Shown one piece after another: positions 1-7,888 of a stretch of DNA of 64,000 bases. Each line of letters opens with the position of its first letter. Position 1 is the first letter of the stretch. Under the pieces are notes generated by a model, which made no database searches, was not told the origin of the DNA, and worked only from the letters and a program-made list of their open reading frames with translations. The position numbers were made by a program, and so were the translations under genes. Source of the DNA: Aldehydirespirator sp965204875 (GTDB lineage Bacteria; Actinomycetota; Acidimicrobiia; Acidimicrobiales; Aldehydirespiratoraceae); contig OZ242020.1 of NCBI GenBank assembly GCA_965204875.1, positions 1-64,000 on the forward strand, in the 5' to 3' direction.

Positions 1-1050
1 CACACTGCGCCGGGCGCTCTCGCGCACCCCGGCCTCGAACCGGTCCCGCTGCTGGTCGATGCCTGCCAGGTAGTCGTCGAGGTCGTGGCCGCGCCGGGAC
101 AGGTCGTTGGAGATCCCCTCGAGGCGAGCCTGCACCTCGGCCTCCAGCAGGGCCTCGGGAACCTCGCCTGCCACCAGGCCCGCCAGCGCCTCGGCGACGG
201 ATTCCTGGCGCGCCATCAACGAGCGCATCGCCGAGGCTCTCGAATGGCCGGCATGCAGCGCCTCGCGCATCTCCGCAACCGTGGAGAACTCGGAGTTGGC
301 CTGCACGAACTCGTCGGCCAGCTCGGGAAGCAGGGGCTGGAGCACTTCCTTCACCAGCACGCGGAAGCGCAGCGGGGAGTCCTCGCCGGGATCGGGATGC
401 ACCGCATCGAACGCCAGGATGTCGCCGGCGGATGCACCGCGCAGGTTCTCGTCTATCTCGGCCACGACGGCGCCGCTGCCCAGCGGGTAGTCGTAGTCGG
501 AGGCCGTGAGCCCGTCGACGGTCTCGCCCGCGAGCGTGCAGGAGATGTCGATCCGCAGGTGGTCGCCGTCGAGCGCCGGCCGGGCCACGGGCGACAACTC
601 GGCGAACTGCCGGCGGAACCTGTCGATCTCGGCGTCGACCTGCGCCGGGTCGGCCAGCGGGCTGGGTATCTCGACGCGCAGATTGTCATAGCCCGAGATC
701 ATGACCGTCGGACGCACCTCGACGACCGCGTCGAAGCACACCGGACCCGACTCCGAGCCCTCGACGATCTCGATGTCCGGCGCGTCGATCGCGTCGACGT
801 CGTGCTCGACCACGGCACGGACGTAATAGTCGGGCAGCGACGATCTCAGGGCCTCGGCGCGGCCCGCCTGGTGGCCGAGGCGAGCCTCGAGCAGGCGACG
901 CGGCGCCCGCCCGGGCCTGAAGCCCGGCAGCCGGACATCGCGGGCGATGCGCTTGAACGCAGCGTCGATCTCGGGCTCGAACTCCGCCTCGTCCAGCTCG
1001 ACGGTCAGCTTGACCCGGTTGTCCTCGAGCACCTCGACGCTGCTGCGCAC
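1..1050 (-). CDS. tig: Trigger factor, 5' part (C-terminus beyond window)
   Basis: Ribosome-associated chaperone and peptidyl-prolyl isomerase that binds nascent chains at the tunnel exit. The first 350 codons are in the window and the frame runs off the left edge. The N-terminal ribosome-binding domain shows the family signature LPGFRPGRAPRRLLEARLG. A PPIase-like middle segment containing GETVDGLTASDYDYPLGSG follows, then the helical C-terminal domain up to RFEAGVRESARRSV at the edge. The start is GTG at 1050 (VRSSVEVLEDNRVKL). No upstream start exists in frame, and the homologous region begins right there. It is divergent from the tRNA-Gly gene. A TACACT hexamer eight bases before the GTG suggests a leaderless message. 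Confidence 0.93.
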   Translation of the reverse strand, partial: MRSSVEVLEDNRVKLTVELDEAEFEPEIDAAFKRIARDVRLPGFRPGRAPRRLLEARLGHQAGRAEALRSSLPDYYVRAVVEHDVDAIDAPDIEIVEGSESGPVCFDAVVEVRPTVMISGYDNLRVEIPSPLADPAQVDAEIDRFRRQFAELSPVARPALDGDHLRIDISCTLAGETVDGLTASDYDYPLGSGAVVAEIDENLRGASAGDILAFDAVHPDPGEDSPLRFRVLVKEVLQPLLPELADEFVQANSEFSTVAEMREALHAGHSRASAMRSLMARQESVAEALAGLVAGEVPEALLEAEVQARLEGISNDLSRRGHDLDDYLAGIDQQRDRFEAGVRESARRSV

Positions 1051-1058
1051 GGGGGCTG

Positions 1059-1064
1059 AGTGTA
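1059..1064 (-). promoter_or_regulatory. Candidate -10 element for leaderless tig
   Basis: On the minus strand TACACT lies eight bases before the GTG start, so transcription would begin at or next to the start codon. No Shine-Dalgarno sequence is visible. Leaderless genes are common in actinobacteria. No convincing -35 was found, so this is tentative. Confidence 0.35.
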
Positions 1065-1138
1065 ACGGCGGGCGTCCGCGGCGCGAGCCGGCGGACCGCT
1101 GCCATCGGGGCGCGCAGGCTCTAGGTTGGTGTGGTAGC

Positions 1139-1210
1139 GCGGGCGTAGTTCAACGGTCAGAACCTCAGCCTTCCAAGCTGATGATGCCGGTTCGATTCCG
1201 GTCGCCCGCT
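1139..1210 (+). tRNA. tRNA-Gly (anticodon UCC)
   Basis: The acceptor stem GCGGGCG (1139-1145) pairs perfectly with CGCCCGC (1203-1209), with T1210 as discriminator. The D arm contains GTTCAACGGTCAGAAC. The anticodon stem CAGC/GCTG encloses the loop CTTCCAA with anticodon TCC. The T arm GCCGG-TTCGATT-CCGGT carries the conserved TTCGA. CCA is not encoded. It reads GGA codons (and possibly GGG). Confidence 0.95.
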
Positions 1211-1219
1211 CGCCGCTCC

Positions 1220-1291
1220 AACCCGAACCGCTTCAACAACCCGAACCGCTTCAACAACCCGAACCGCTGCAACAACCCGAACCGCTGCAAC
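1220..1291. repeat. Four tandem 18-bp repeats after tRNA-Gly
   Basis: Four head-to-tail units of AACCCGAACCGCTTCAAC at 1220, 1238, 1256 and 1274. The last two differ by one base (TGC for TTC). They begin about ten bases after the tRNA 3' end. No frame through them is supported as protein-coding. The stretch up to 1420 holds no recognised gene. Confidence 0.9.
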
Positions 1292-1420
1292 AAGCCGCGG
1301 CAACTCACGCCAATCAACCCACCGCCGCCTCAAGGCGCGCCGACCAGCCCACGCCGACCGACCGGCACCCCCTGCCACGCACGCGAACCGACCCCGACCC
1401 GCCACGGATGGAGCATCTCG

Positions 1421-2701
1421 ATGACAGAGCCGCTTCTGGAGCGCTCCAGCCGCTACATCGACACAGCCACCTACGAGGGGCCCAGGTCTGTGAACCCCGT
1501 GGACGGGTCGTTCCACGAGGTGTCCGACGGCCTCTCAGTGACCTGCGGGTTCTCACACGTGTGGACACTGGACACCGGAGGGGGCCTGGCCGTGCTGGAC
1601 ACATCGCTGCCCGGATTCGCTCCGGCGGCTCTCAAGCACCTGCGGCGCTGGCGCCGGGACCAGATCGAGGTGATCGTCTACACGCACGGCCACCTGGACC
1701 ACGTGGGAGGCGCCCCGGCCTTCATGGACGACGCCGCGGGGCGGGGCCACCGCCGCCCCACCGTGGTCGGGCACGAGGCCGTCGGGCACCGCTTCGACCG
1801 CTACGACCTCACCCGCGAGTACAACGAGATCATCAACGGTCGCCAGTTCGGCGTGAACCGCGCCGGGCTGTTCGGCGGCGCCTGGGTGCGGCCCGCGCAG
1901 ACCTACAGGCACGATCTCGATCTGACGCTGGGCGACACCAGGCTGCTGCTGCACCACGCCAGGGGCGAGACCGACGACCACACCGTGGTGTGGGTGCCGC
2001 AGCGGCGGATGCTCTTCGTGGGCGACATGCTCATGTGGACGTTCCCGAACGCGGGCAACCCCCAGAAGGTGCAGCGCTATCCCGCGGAGTGGGCGGCCGC
2101 GCTGCGACGCATGATCGATCTGGGCCCCGAGTTGCTGCTCCCGGCACACGGGCTGCCGATCGAGGGTGCCGCACGTATCGCCGGGGTGCTCGACAACATG
2201 GCCGGCGCGCTCGAGGGCCTGGTCTCGGCCACGCTGGAGATGATGAACGCCGGCGCACGGCTCGACGAGATCCTGCACACGGTGCGCGTCCCCGAGGAGT
2301 TGCTGGCACAGCCCTACCTGCGACCGAGCTACGACGAGCCCGAGTTCGTGGTGCGCAACATCTGGCGCCTCTACGGCGGCTGGCACGACGGCAACCCCGC
2401 CCGCCTCAAGCCTCCACCCGACGCGGCCGTCGCCGCCGAGGTGGCCGCACTGGCCGGCGGTCCGGCCGCGCTGGCCGCCCGAGCGACCGAGGTGTGCGAG
2501 GCGGGCGACGCTCCCCTCGCCTGCCAGCTCGCGGAATGGGCCTCACAGGCCGCGCCCTCCGATGCGGCGGTGCATGCTGTGAGGGCGCGGGTTTATCGCG
2601 CGCGGCGGGAGGTGGAGCTGTCCCTGATGGCGCGCGGCATCTACCTTGACGCGGCGCTGTCATCGGAGGCGGTCCCCCGATCCGGCGCCCCCGCAGGCTG
2701 A
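1421..2701 (+). CDS. Metallo-beta-lactamase-fold hydrolase, alkylsulfatase-like
   Basis: Predicted binuclear zinc hydrolase of 426 residues related to linear alkylsulfatases. The zinc motif H-G-H-L-D-H is at residues 89-94. Further expected elements are ETDDHTVVWVPQRRMLFVGD (histidine and bridging aspartate) and LLLPAHGLPIEG (final histidine). The C-terminal part has RNIWRLYGGWHDGNPARL, the hallmark of the alkylsulfatase dimerisation domain. The protein is shorter than classical SdsA1-type enzymes, so the substrate cannot be assigned. The start is ATG at 1421 (MTEPLLERSS). The longer upstream frame runs through the tRNA and repeats and is not credible. The methyltransferase follows after 25 bases, suggesting an operon. 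Confidence 0.85.
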   Translation: MTEPLLERSSRYIDTATYEGPRSVNPVDGSFHEVSDGLSVTCGFSHVWTLDTGGGLAVLDTSLPGFAPAALKHLRRWRRDQIEVIVYTHGHLDHVGGAPAFMDDAAGRGHRRPTVVGHEAVGHRFDRYDLTREYNEIINGRQFGVNRAGLFGGAWVRPAQTYRHDLDLTLGDTRLLLHHARGETDDHTVVWVPQRRMLFVGDMLMWTFPNAGNPQKVQRYPAEWAAALRRMIDLGPELLLPAHGLPIEGAARIAGVLDNMAGALEGLVSATLEMMNAGARLDEILHTVRVPEELLAQPYLRPSYDEPEFVVRNIWRLYGGWHDGNPARLKPPPDAAVAAEVAALAGGPAALAARATEVCEAGDAPLACQLAEWASQAAPSDAAVHAVRARVYRARREVELSLMARGIYLDAALSSEAVPRSGAPAG

Positions 2702-2726
2702 GACCCCAGCAGGGCTGAGTCTCACC

Positions 2727-3797
2727 GTGCGCACCGAGGTGGATTCCGAGCAGCTTCCGCTCACGATCCTGGAGCTGTTCCGGATCAAGCAGGGCGAGAT
2801 GGTGTCGGCACTCATGCACCTGGGGACGCGCCTCGGCCTCTGGACGGCCCTGTCCGACTCGGCGCCATGCACCAGCTCCGAGCTGGCCGCTGCCGCCGGA
2901 CTGCAGGAGCGGTGGGTGCGGGAGTGGCTGCACGGCCTGGCCGCCACCGGCCTGGTGCAGCACGCCGGCGGCCGGTTCGCGCTGACACCCGAGGCCGAGG
3001 TGGCACTCACCGACGCCGACCACTGGGCGTACATGCCCGGGGTGTTCGGGCCGCCGATGACCCACCGCGAGATCGAGCGCACCGTGGAGGCGTTTCACAG
3101 CGGCGTGGGCATGACCTGGGAGGAGCACGGCGAGCACGCCTGCTGCATGCAGGCGGCCATGTCATCGGCTCGCCAGCAGGCGCTGCTGGTGCCGGTCGTG
3201 CTGGCGGCATTCGACGGGGCGGTCGAGGCTCTGGCCGCGGGCGGCGCCCGGATCGTCGATGTGGGCTGCGGCACGGGGGTGGCGGCCCGGGTGCTCGCAG
3301 AGAGCTTCCCCGAAGCGTCGGTCACAGGCATCGATCCCTCGGCCCGCGCCATCGCCGCGGCCCGCAGCGACCCGCGGGCGGCACACCTCGCGAACCTCGG
3401 CTATGAGCAGGGCGCCTTCGACGACCTGCACCGCTTCGGCCCCGCCGACCTGATCGTCACGCTGGACGTGCTGCACGACCTGGCCCGGCCTGACGAGGCG
3501 ATCGCCGCGGCCCGCGACTGCCTCACCGAGCACGGCTGGTGGCTGGTGGCCGACATCAAGGGACGCGGCGACCTGGAGTCGAACCGCAAGATCCCGGTGC
3601 TGCCCTACATGTACGCGATGTCGGTCTTCTACTGCATGTCCTCGGGGCTGTCAGAGCGCGGCGGCGCGGGTCTGGGCACGCTCGGACTGCATCCCGCGCT
3701 GCTCCAGGACATGGTGCGCGACGCCGGGTTCACCCGCTTCACGCGCCACGAGGTCGATCGGGATCCCACCAACTGGTACTACGAGATCCGACGCTGA
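2727..3797 (+). CDS. SAM-dependent methyltransferase with N-terminal winged helix
   Basis: Class I methyltransferase of 356 residues. An N-terminal winged-helix/dimerisation region (SSELAAAAGLQERWVREWL ... GRFALTPE) precedes the SAM fold, whose motif I is RIVDVGCGTGVAARVL followed by the acidic residue in VTGIDPS. Motif IV region is DLIVTLDVLHDLARPDEA. This arrangement resembles Rv2258c-like and small-molecule O-methyltransferases. The natural substrate is unknown. GTG at 2727 (VRTEVDSEQ) is preferred. In-frame upstream codons overlap the hydrolase gene and encode an unlikely Pro/Arg-rich tail. It is probably co-transcribed with the hydrolase. Confidence 0.82.
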   Translation: MRTEVDSEQLPLTILELFRIKQGEMVSALMHLGTRLGLWTALSDSAPCTSSELAAAAGLQERWVREWLHGLAATGLVQHAGGRFALTPEAEVALTDADHWAYMPGVFGPPMTHREIERTVEAFHSGVGMTWEEHGEHACCMQAAMSSARQQALLVPVVLAAFDGAVEALAAGGARIVDVGCGTGVAARVLAESFPEASVTGIDPSARAIAAARSDPRAAHLANLGYEQGAFDDLHRFGPADLIVTLDVLHDLARPDEAIAAARDCLTEHGWWLVADIKGRGDLESNRKIPVLPYMYAMSVFYCMSSGLSERGGAGLGTLGLHPALLQDMVRDAGFTRFTRHEVDRDPTNWYYEIRR

Positions 3798-3831
3798 GGG
3801 CACCACGCCCGCGGCCCGATACATCCTGCGA

Positions 3832-3857
3832 GCCTGGCCCCGCAGGGGCGGCCAGGC
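3832..3857 (+). terminator. Possible terminator hairpin
   Basis: GCCTGGCC (3832-3839) pairs with GGCCAGGC (3850-3857), located 35 bases after the methyltransferase stop and between convergent genes. There is no T-tract, so a function as intrinsic terminator is only possible. Confidence 0.3.
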
Positions 3858-3921
3858 ATGGCCACCCCTCGTGAAGGCGGCGGCGGCCACCGGCGCGATC
3901 CGGCAGCCGCTGCGATCGGTA

Positions 3922-4251
3922 CTAACCGGCTTCCGTACCGGCCTCGACGCCGGCGTCCATCGCCGCCTCCGTGTCAGCCTCGCCTGTGTCGGCGTCGCCA
4001 GAGCTGCCGGAGCGCGGCGCCACCTCGGGGTAGAGGTGCGAGATCGTGCCCGGCGGGATCTTGCAGGTCGCGATGTAGCTGTCGATGTCCTTGCCCATCA
4101 CGCGGATCACGCGGCCCATCCGGTACGCAGCGATATACCCCTCGTCGATGAAGCGGTAGAGCGTCCGGGTGGTGATTCCCAGGCGCTTCGCGGCCGCGGT
4201 CGTGCCGAGCCACTCGATTTGCTCTCGCTCGGTTTGTTCTTGGTCGATCAT
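3922..4251 (-). CDS. Excisionase/MerR-type helix-turn-helix protein
   Basis: Small DNA-binding protein of 109 residues. The core EWLGTTAAAKRLGITTRTLY followed by RFIDEGYIAAYRMGRVIRV is the typical winged HTH of the excisionase (HTH_17) family, with a DIDSYIATCKIPPG tail and a low-complexity Asp/Ala/Gly C-terminus. The start ATG at 4251 (MIDQEQTEREQ) is preceded by a GGTGGAAAG stretch. It is divergent from the Tad pilus operon and shares its upstream region, so it may regulate that operon. Such chromosomal proteins are common in actinobacteria and need not be phage-derived. Confidence 0.75.
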   Translation of the reverse strand: MIDQEQTEREQIEWLGTTAAAKRLGITTRTLYRFIDEGYIAAYRMGRVIRVMGKDIDSYIATCKIPPGTISHLYPEVAPRSGSSGDADTGEADTEAAMDAGVEAGTEAG

Positions 4252-4353
4252 GGCTATAGTTTCTTTCCACCCTTTTCGTAGTGTTTGATGTGATCCGATG
4301 CCCACCGCACGGACAGCAGCGTCCTACGAGGGGATCGGATCGAGGGAGATTGT

Positions 4354-5142
4354 ATGGCGAAGCGACACGCGGATGGTGGATATGCACCGAACTCGGCGGA
4401 TCGGACGATCAGGCCCCGGCGCGGGCTGCCCAGCGGCCGCGCCGTGGTCGGGGCGCTGCTGGTGACCGTGGCCGCGGTCGGCGCCTTCGCGGCTGCGAGC
4501 CGCGACGCCGGCGGGCCGGACCGTTCCTACGCCGTGGTCGCGCGCAGGGTGGCGGGTGGGACGCTGCTGAGCGCCGGCGACGTGCGGCTGGAGCCGATGG
4601 TCATCCCGCCCGCTGCCGCCGCTGCCGCTTGGGAGTCTCTGGCACCGCTCGAGGCCGCGACGGCCACACGCGACCTCGAGGTCGGCGACCTGCTGACCCG
4701 GCGCGACGTGATCACCGCGCCCGCCATCGGCGGCGCGCCGATCGGCGCCGTCCACGAACTGGCCCTGGCCGTGCCGAGCCAGCGGATCGTCGCCCGCACG
4801 GCCGCCGGCGACCGGGTCACGGTGCTGGCGACCCTCGACGGGCCGGAGGCGCCGGTGACGGTGGTGGCGGTGGAGGACGCCGTGGTGCTGGGCTGGGCCG
4901 CCGGTGACGGGATCTCGGGATCCGGGGTGCTGACGCTGGCACTGGACGAAGCCGTCACCGCCGGCGGCCTGGCCCACCTCGCCCTGCTGGGCGACATCAC
5001 CGTGATCAGGACCACCAGAGCCATCGGCGACGAGTACCCGGCGTACTTCGGTGTGCCCGAGATCTCCGGATCCGCGGGTTCCGGGCCGGACGGGCAGGGC
5101 GCCGGCGGATCGGGAGCCGCCGGCGTGAGTGTCGCACCGTGA
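4354..5142 (+). CDS. cpaB: CpaB/RcpC-like SAF-domain pilus protein
   Basis: First gene of the Tad operon, 262 residues. It has a cytoplasmic basic N-terminus, one membrane segment (AVVGALLVTVAAVGAFAAAS, about residues 30-49), then a SAF domain (YAVVARRVAGGTLLSAGDV ... DLEVGDLLTRRDV) as in the periplasmic CpaB/RcpC protein of Flp pilus systems, and a Gly/Ser-rich tail. The ATG at 4354 has GAGGGAG five bases upstream. Its stop overlaps the next start in GTGA, so translation is coupled to TadZ. CpaB proteins are divergent, so the call rests on the SAF domain and context. Confidence 0.75.
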   Translation: MAKRHADGGYAPNSADRTIRPRRGLPSGRAVVGALLVTVAAVGAFAAASRDAGGPDRSYAVVARRVAGGTLLSAGDVRLEPMVIPPAAAAAAWESLAPLEAATATRDLEVGDLLTRRDVITAPAIGGAPIGAVHELALAVPSQRIVARTAAGDRVTVLATLDGPEAPVTVVAVEDAVVLGWAAGDGISGSGVLTLALDEAVTAGGLAHLALLGDITVIRTTRAIGDEYPAYFGVPEISGSAGSGPDGQGAGGSGAAGVSVAP

Positions 5143-6428
5143 GCGGTCGAAGGTGGCGGGTCGCCGGCATCGCCGAGCCCAGCTCCAAGTGGTTCGCGCA
5201 GATGGCCCGCCTGTCGACCGAGGCGGCCATCCCCGTCGATTTCGTCAAGTGCCTGTCAGCCGACGAGGTGCGGACGCGGCTGATCGTCGGCGAGGCCCTC
5301 TCGGCGATCCTCGTGGGCGCCGCGGCCGCCGGAGTCGATATGAGGCTCGCCGCGGACGCCCGCGACCACGGGTGCGCGCTCATAGGCGTGGGGGCGCCGT
5401 CCGGGAGCTGCTGGGAGCAGCTCGGGGTCGCGGCCGTGCTGCCGGAGGCGTTCGAGCGCGACGATCTCGTCGCCGCCCTCACCGAGCACGCCGCCGAACA
5501 CATCGAGTCACCCGGTGCGGCCGCTGCCGTGCCGGCACCCGACCCCGCCGGCTGGACGGGCCGCCTCGTCTGCGTGACCGGCCCCGGCGGAGCCGGCTCG
5601 TCGCTGCTGGCGATGTGCCTCGCGGCCGAGCTGGCCCGGGGCGCCTCCAACCGGCGCATGGTGCTGCTGGCGGACCTGGCACTCGACGCGGAGCAGGCGA
5701 TGATGCACGACTCGCGTGACGTGATCCCCGGGGTGCAGGACCTGCTGGAGGCGTTCACTCAGGGCAGGACGGGCCGCGAGCCGGCGCGGTCCGTGGTCTT
5801 CGAGCCTTTCGGACGCGGCTATCACCTGCTGCTGGGCCTGCGGCGCCACCGCGACTGGGTCGCCATCCCGCCGCGGCCCCTGGAGGCCGTCATGGGCATC
5901 CTGTTGCGCACCTACCGGTACGTGGTCGCCGATGTGGACGCCGACGCCGAGGGGGTCGCCGAGACCGGATCGAACGATGTGGAGAGCCGCAACGTGATGG
6001 CCCGCACGGCGCTCGGCCGCGCCGATCTCGTGGTGGTGGTCGGCACCGGCGGCACCAAGGGCCTGTGCTCGCTGGTGCGCACGATCGACACGCTGGTCGA
6101 GTCGGGCCTGGCGCAGGAGCGGCTCCTGGCCGTGATCAACCGCCTGCCGCGCGGCTCGGCTCGGCGCTCCGCCGCGGCCTCCGCGCTGGCCTCGCTGCTC
6201 GCTGACACGCGCGCCCCGCGTATCGGTGAGCCCGTGCTGGTCGCTGAGCGGCGCTCCGTCGAGCCGGCGCTGCGCGACGGGATCGCCCCGACCCGATCGC
6301 TGGCCCGACCGCTCGCCGCGGAGGTGCGAGCACGCCTGCAGTCGCTCGGCCGCCCGGCCTCCGATGAGAACACCATCGAGCCCGAGCCCGTGACCGCAGC
6401 ACCGGCCCCGCACGGCGAGGGCCCATGA
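5139..6428 (+). CDS. tadZ: CpaE/TadZ-like MinD-family ATPase
   Basis: Pilus localisation ATPase of 429 residues. Residues 1-120 look like an atypical receiver domain (AILVGAAAAGVDMRLAADA). A ParA/MinD-type domain follows with P-loop TGPGGAGSSLLAMCLAAELA, which lacks the usual signature lysines, as often seen in CpaE/TadZ. VVADVDADAEG and DLVVVVGTGG represent later switch regions. The GTG start at 5139 overlaps the cpaB stop, and its own stop overlaps the tadA start (ATGA). It probably marks the pole or site where the Tad machine assembles. Linker regions are rich in Pro/Ala. Confidence 0.8.
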   Translation: MSGRRWRVAGIAEPSSKWFAQMARLSTEAAIPVDFVKCLSADEVRTRLIVGEALSAILVGAAAAGVDMRLAADARDHGCALIGVGAPSGSCWEQLGVAAVLPEAFERDDLVAALTEHAAEHIESPGAAAAVPAPDPAGWTGRLVCVTGPGGAGSSLLAMCLAAELARGASNRRMVLLADLALDAEQAMMHDSRDVIPGVQDLLEAFTQGRTGREPARSVVFEPFGRGYHLLLGLRRHRDWVAIPPRPLEAVMGILLRTYRYVVADVDADAEGVAETGSNDVESRNVMARTALGRADLVVVVGTGGTKGLCSLVRTIDTLVESGLAQERLLAVINRLPRGSARRSAAASALASLLADTRAPRIGEPVLVAERRSVEPALRDGIAPTRSLARPLAAEVRARLQSLGRPASDENTIEPEPVTAAPAPHGEGP

Positions 6429-7771
6429 CCACGGCGCCCACCCCGTTGAGCGAGATAGAGCAGGTCGTCCAGGAGCGCGCCCGCGAGATCTCGGTGAGCC
6501 TGGACGACGACGCTGCGGCCGGCCTGTTGAGGCGCCTCGTCGATGAGGAGATCGCGGCCTGGAACGACGGCTTTCGGCGCGGCGTCAGGCCCTTCGCGGT
6601 CACCGACCCGGAGATCCTGGCGGAGCGGGCGATGCGCAACCTGACCGGCTACGGGCCGCTGGGGCCGCTGCTGGAGGACGACGACGTCTGGGAGATCATG
6701 ATCAACCGGCCCGATGCCATCTTCGTCAAGCGCCACCGCGGGCCGAGCGGCTACCACCACGAGGTCTTCCACAACGACGAGCACGTGACCCGCACGCTCA
6801 CCAAGGTGCTCGACGACGCCTCCGGCGCGCACCGCAAGCTCGACCCGGCCGAGGGACTGCAGGACGCCCGGCTCGACGGCGGCGCCCGCCTGCACATCGT
6901 CCACGGAGACATCGCCAGAGGCGGGCACATGATGGTGAACGTCCGCAAGTTCACAGGCGTGACCTTCCGCAACCTCGACGAGCTGGTGGAGCGGGGCACG
7001 CTCACCCACGCGGCCGCGAGGTTCCTGCGAGCCTGCGTGAAGGCCCGCCTGACCATCATGTTCGCAGGGGCGCCCGGCTCGGGCAAGACCACCATGCTGA
7101 GCTGCTGCGCGGCCGAGCTCGACCCGACGCTGCGTGTCGTCGTGGCCGAGGAGGTCTTCGAGGCCGACATACCCCTGGCCAACGTCGCCGGCATGCAGAC
7201 CCGGGCCGCTCGCGCCGACCGCCCCGCGGTGGACCTGAGACGGCTGGTGTCGGGCTTCCTGCGGATGGCGCCCGACGTGGCCATCGTGGGCGAGGTGCGC
7301 GACCGCGAGGCGCTGCCGCTGCTGCTGACGCTGTCCTCGGGTGTGACGGGGTACACCACGATCCATGCCGGCTCGGCACGGCAGGCGCTGACCCGGCTGC
7401 GGTTCATCTGCCAGCTGGCGGACACCTCCAACGAGCTGCCCATGGCCGCGCTCAACAGCCTCGTCAGCGAGGCGGTCGACGTCGTGGTGCATTGTGAGCG
7501 CAGCCACCAGGGGCCGCGCCTCTCCGGCGTGGTCTGCGTGGAGGACTCCCTGGGCCCGGCCGACGGCACGCAGTTCACGGTCACCGATGTGTTCGCGCGC
7601 TCGGCGGCCGGCGAGCTGCGCTGGACGGGCCTGCTTCCCACCAGGGTGGCCGCCGCGCTGGCCGCGTCCGGAAGCGACGTGCGCGACCTGCTGCAGGACG
7701 ACCCGCCAGGCGGCGCCGTGACCGCGGCTACCCGTGGCACCAGGCAAGCAACACCCGGGAGGGTGCCGTGA
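6425..7771 (+). CDS. tadA: TadA/CpaF secretion ATPase
   Basis: Type II/IV secretion-type hexameric ATPase that powers Flp pilus assembly, 448 residues. The N-terminal helical domain contains the CpaF-typical LTGYGPLGPLLEDDDVWEIM. The Walker A is MFAGAPGSGKTTML (about residues 213-226), the Asp-box region holds VVVAEEVFEADIPLANVAG, and Walker B is APDVAIVGEVRDREA, followed by the His box TTIHAGSARQALTRL. ATG at 6425 overlaps the tadZ stop. The 3' end is oddly extended: codons after ATCATCCRTTRQ-like sequence in another frame are not used, and the true tail (GTRQATPGRVP) lies inside degenerate 53-bp repeats. Confidence 0.92.
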   Translation: MTTAPTPLSEIEQVVQERAREISVSLDDDAAAGLLRRLVDEEIAAWNDGFRRGVRPFAVTDPEILAERAMRNLTGYGPLGPLLEDDDVWEIMINRPDAIFVKRHRGPSGYHHEVFHNDEHVTRTLTKVLDDASGAHRKLDPAEGLQDARLDGGARLHIVHGDIARGGHMMVNVRKFTGVTFRNLDELVERGTLTHAAARFLRACVKARLTIMFAGAPGSGKTTMLSCCAAELDPTLRVVVAEEVFEADIPLANVAGMQTRAARADRPAVDLRRLVSGFLRMAPDVAIVGEVRDREALPLLLTLSSGVTGYTTIHAGSARQALTRLRFICQLADTSNELPMAALNSLVSEAVDVVVHCERSHQGPRLSGVVCVEDSLGPADGTQFTVTDVFARSAAGELRWTGLLPTRVAAALAASGSDVRDLLQDDPPGGAVTAATRGTRQATPGRVP

Positions 7772-7888
7772 CCGCCGCCGCCCGACACACCCCCACGCCC
7801 GCGACACCCGGTGAGATGCCATGACCACGGCCGTCCGACACGGCGCCACGCCGGCAACACGCGGGAGGGTGCCGTGACCGCCGCCGCG
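7712..7888. repeat. Degenerate 53-bp tandem repeats at the tadA-tadB junction
   Basis: Units begin at 7712, 7763, 7816 and 7869 (the last partial). Each has a GTGCCGTGACC-like start and a CACCCGGGAGG-like Shine-Dalgarno end. The 32-bp blocks at 7750-7781 and 7856-7887 differ by one base. The tadA stop (TGA 7769-7771) lies in one copy as GTGA. The tadB start (GTG 7874) lies in the same GTGA of a later copy. A duplicated tadB start at 7768 opens only 18 codons before a stop. Confidence 0.88.

Noticed and set aside
85..1059. Long plus-strand open frame opposite trigger factor
   Set aside because: It is the antisense shadow of tig. The minus frame has clear trigger-factor motifs and the plus frame has none.
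1220..1291. CRISPR-like array
   Set aside because: Units are contiguous 18-mers with no spacers and no cas genes. The other repeats in the window also lack a repeat-spacer structure.
3922..4251. Prophage excisionase
   Set aside because: The HTH fold fits, but no integrase, att site or phage gene is nearby. Its place beside the pilus operon suggests a chromosomal regulator.
5912..7849. Long minus-strand frame opposite the pilus ATPase genes
   Set aside because: Shadow of tadZ/tadA. No recognisable motif.
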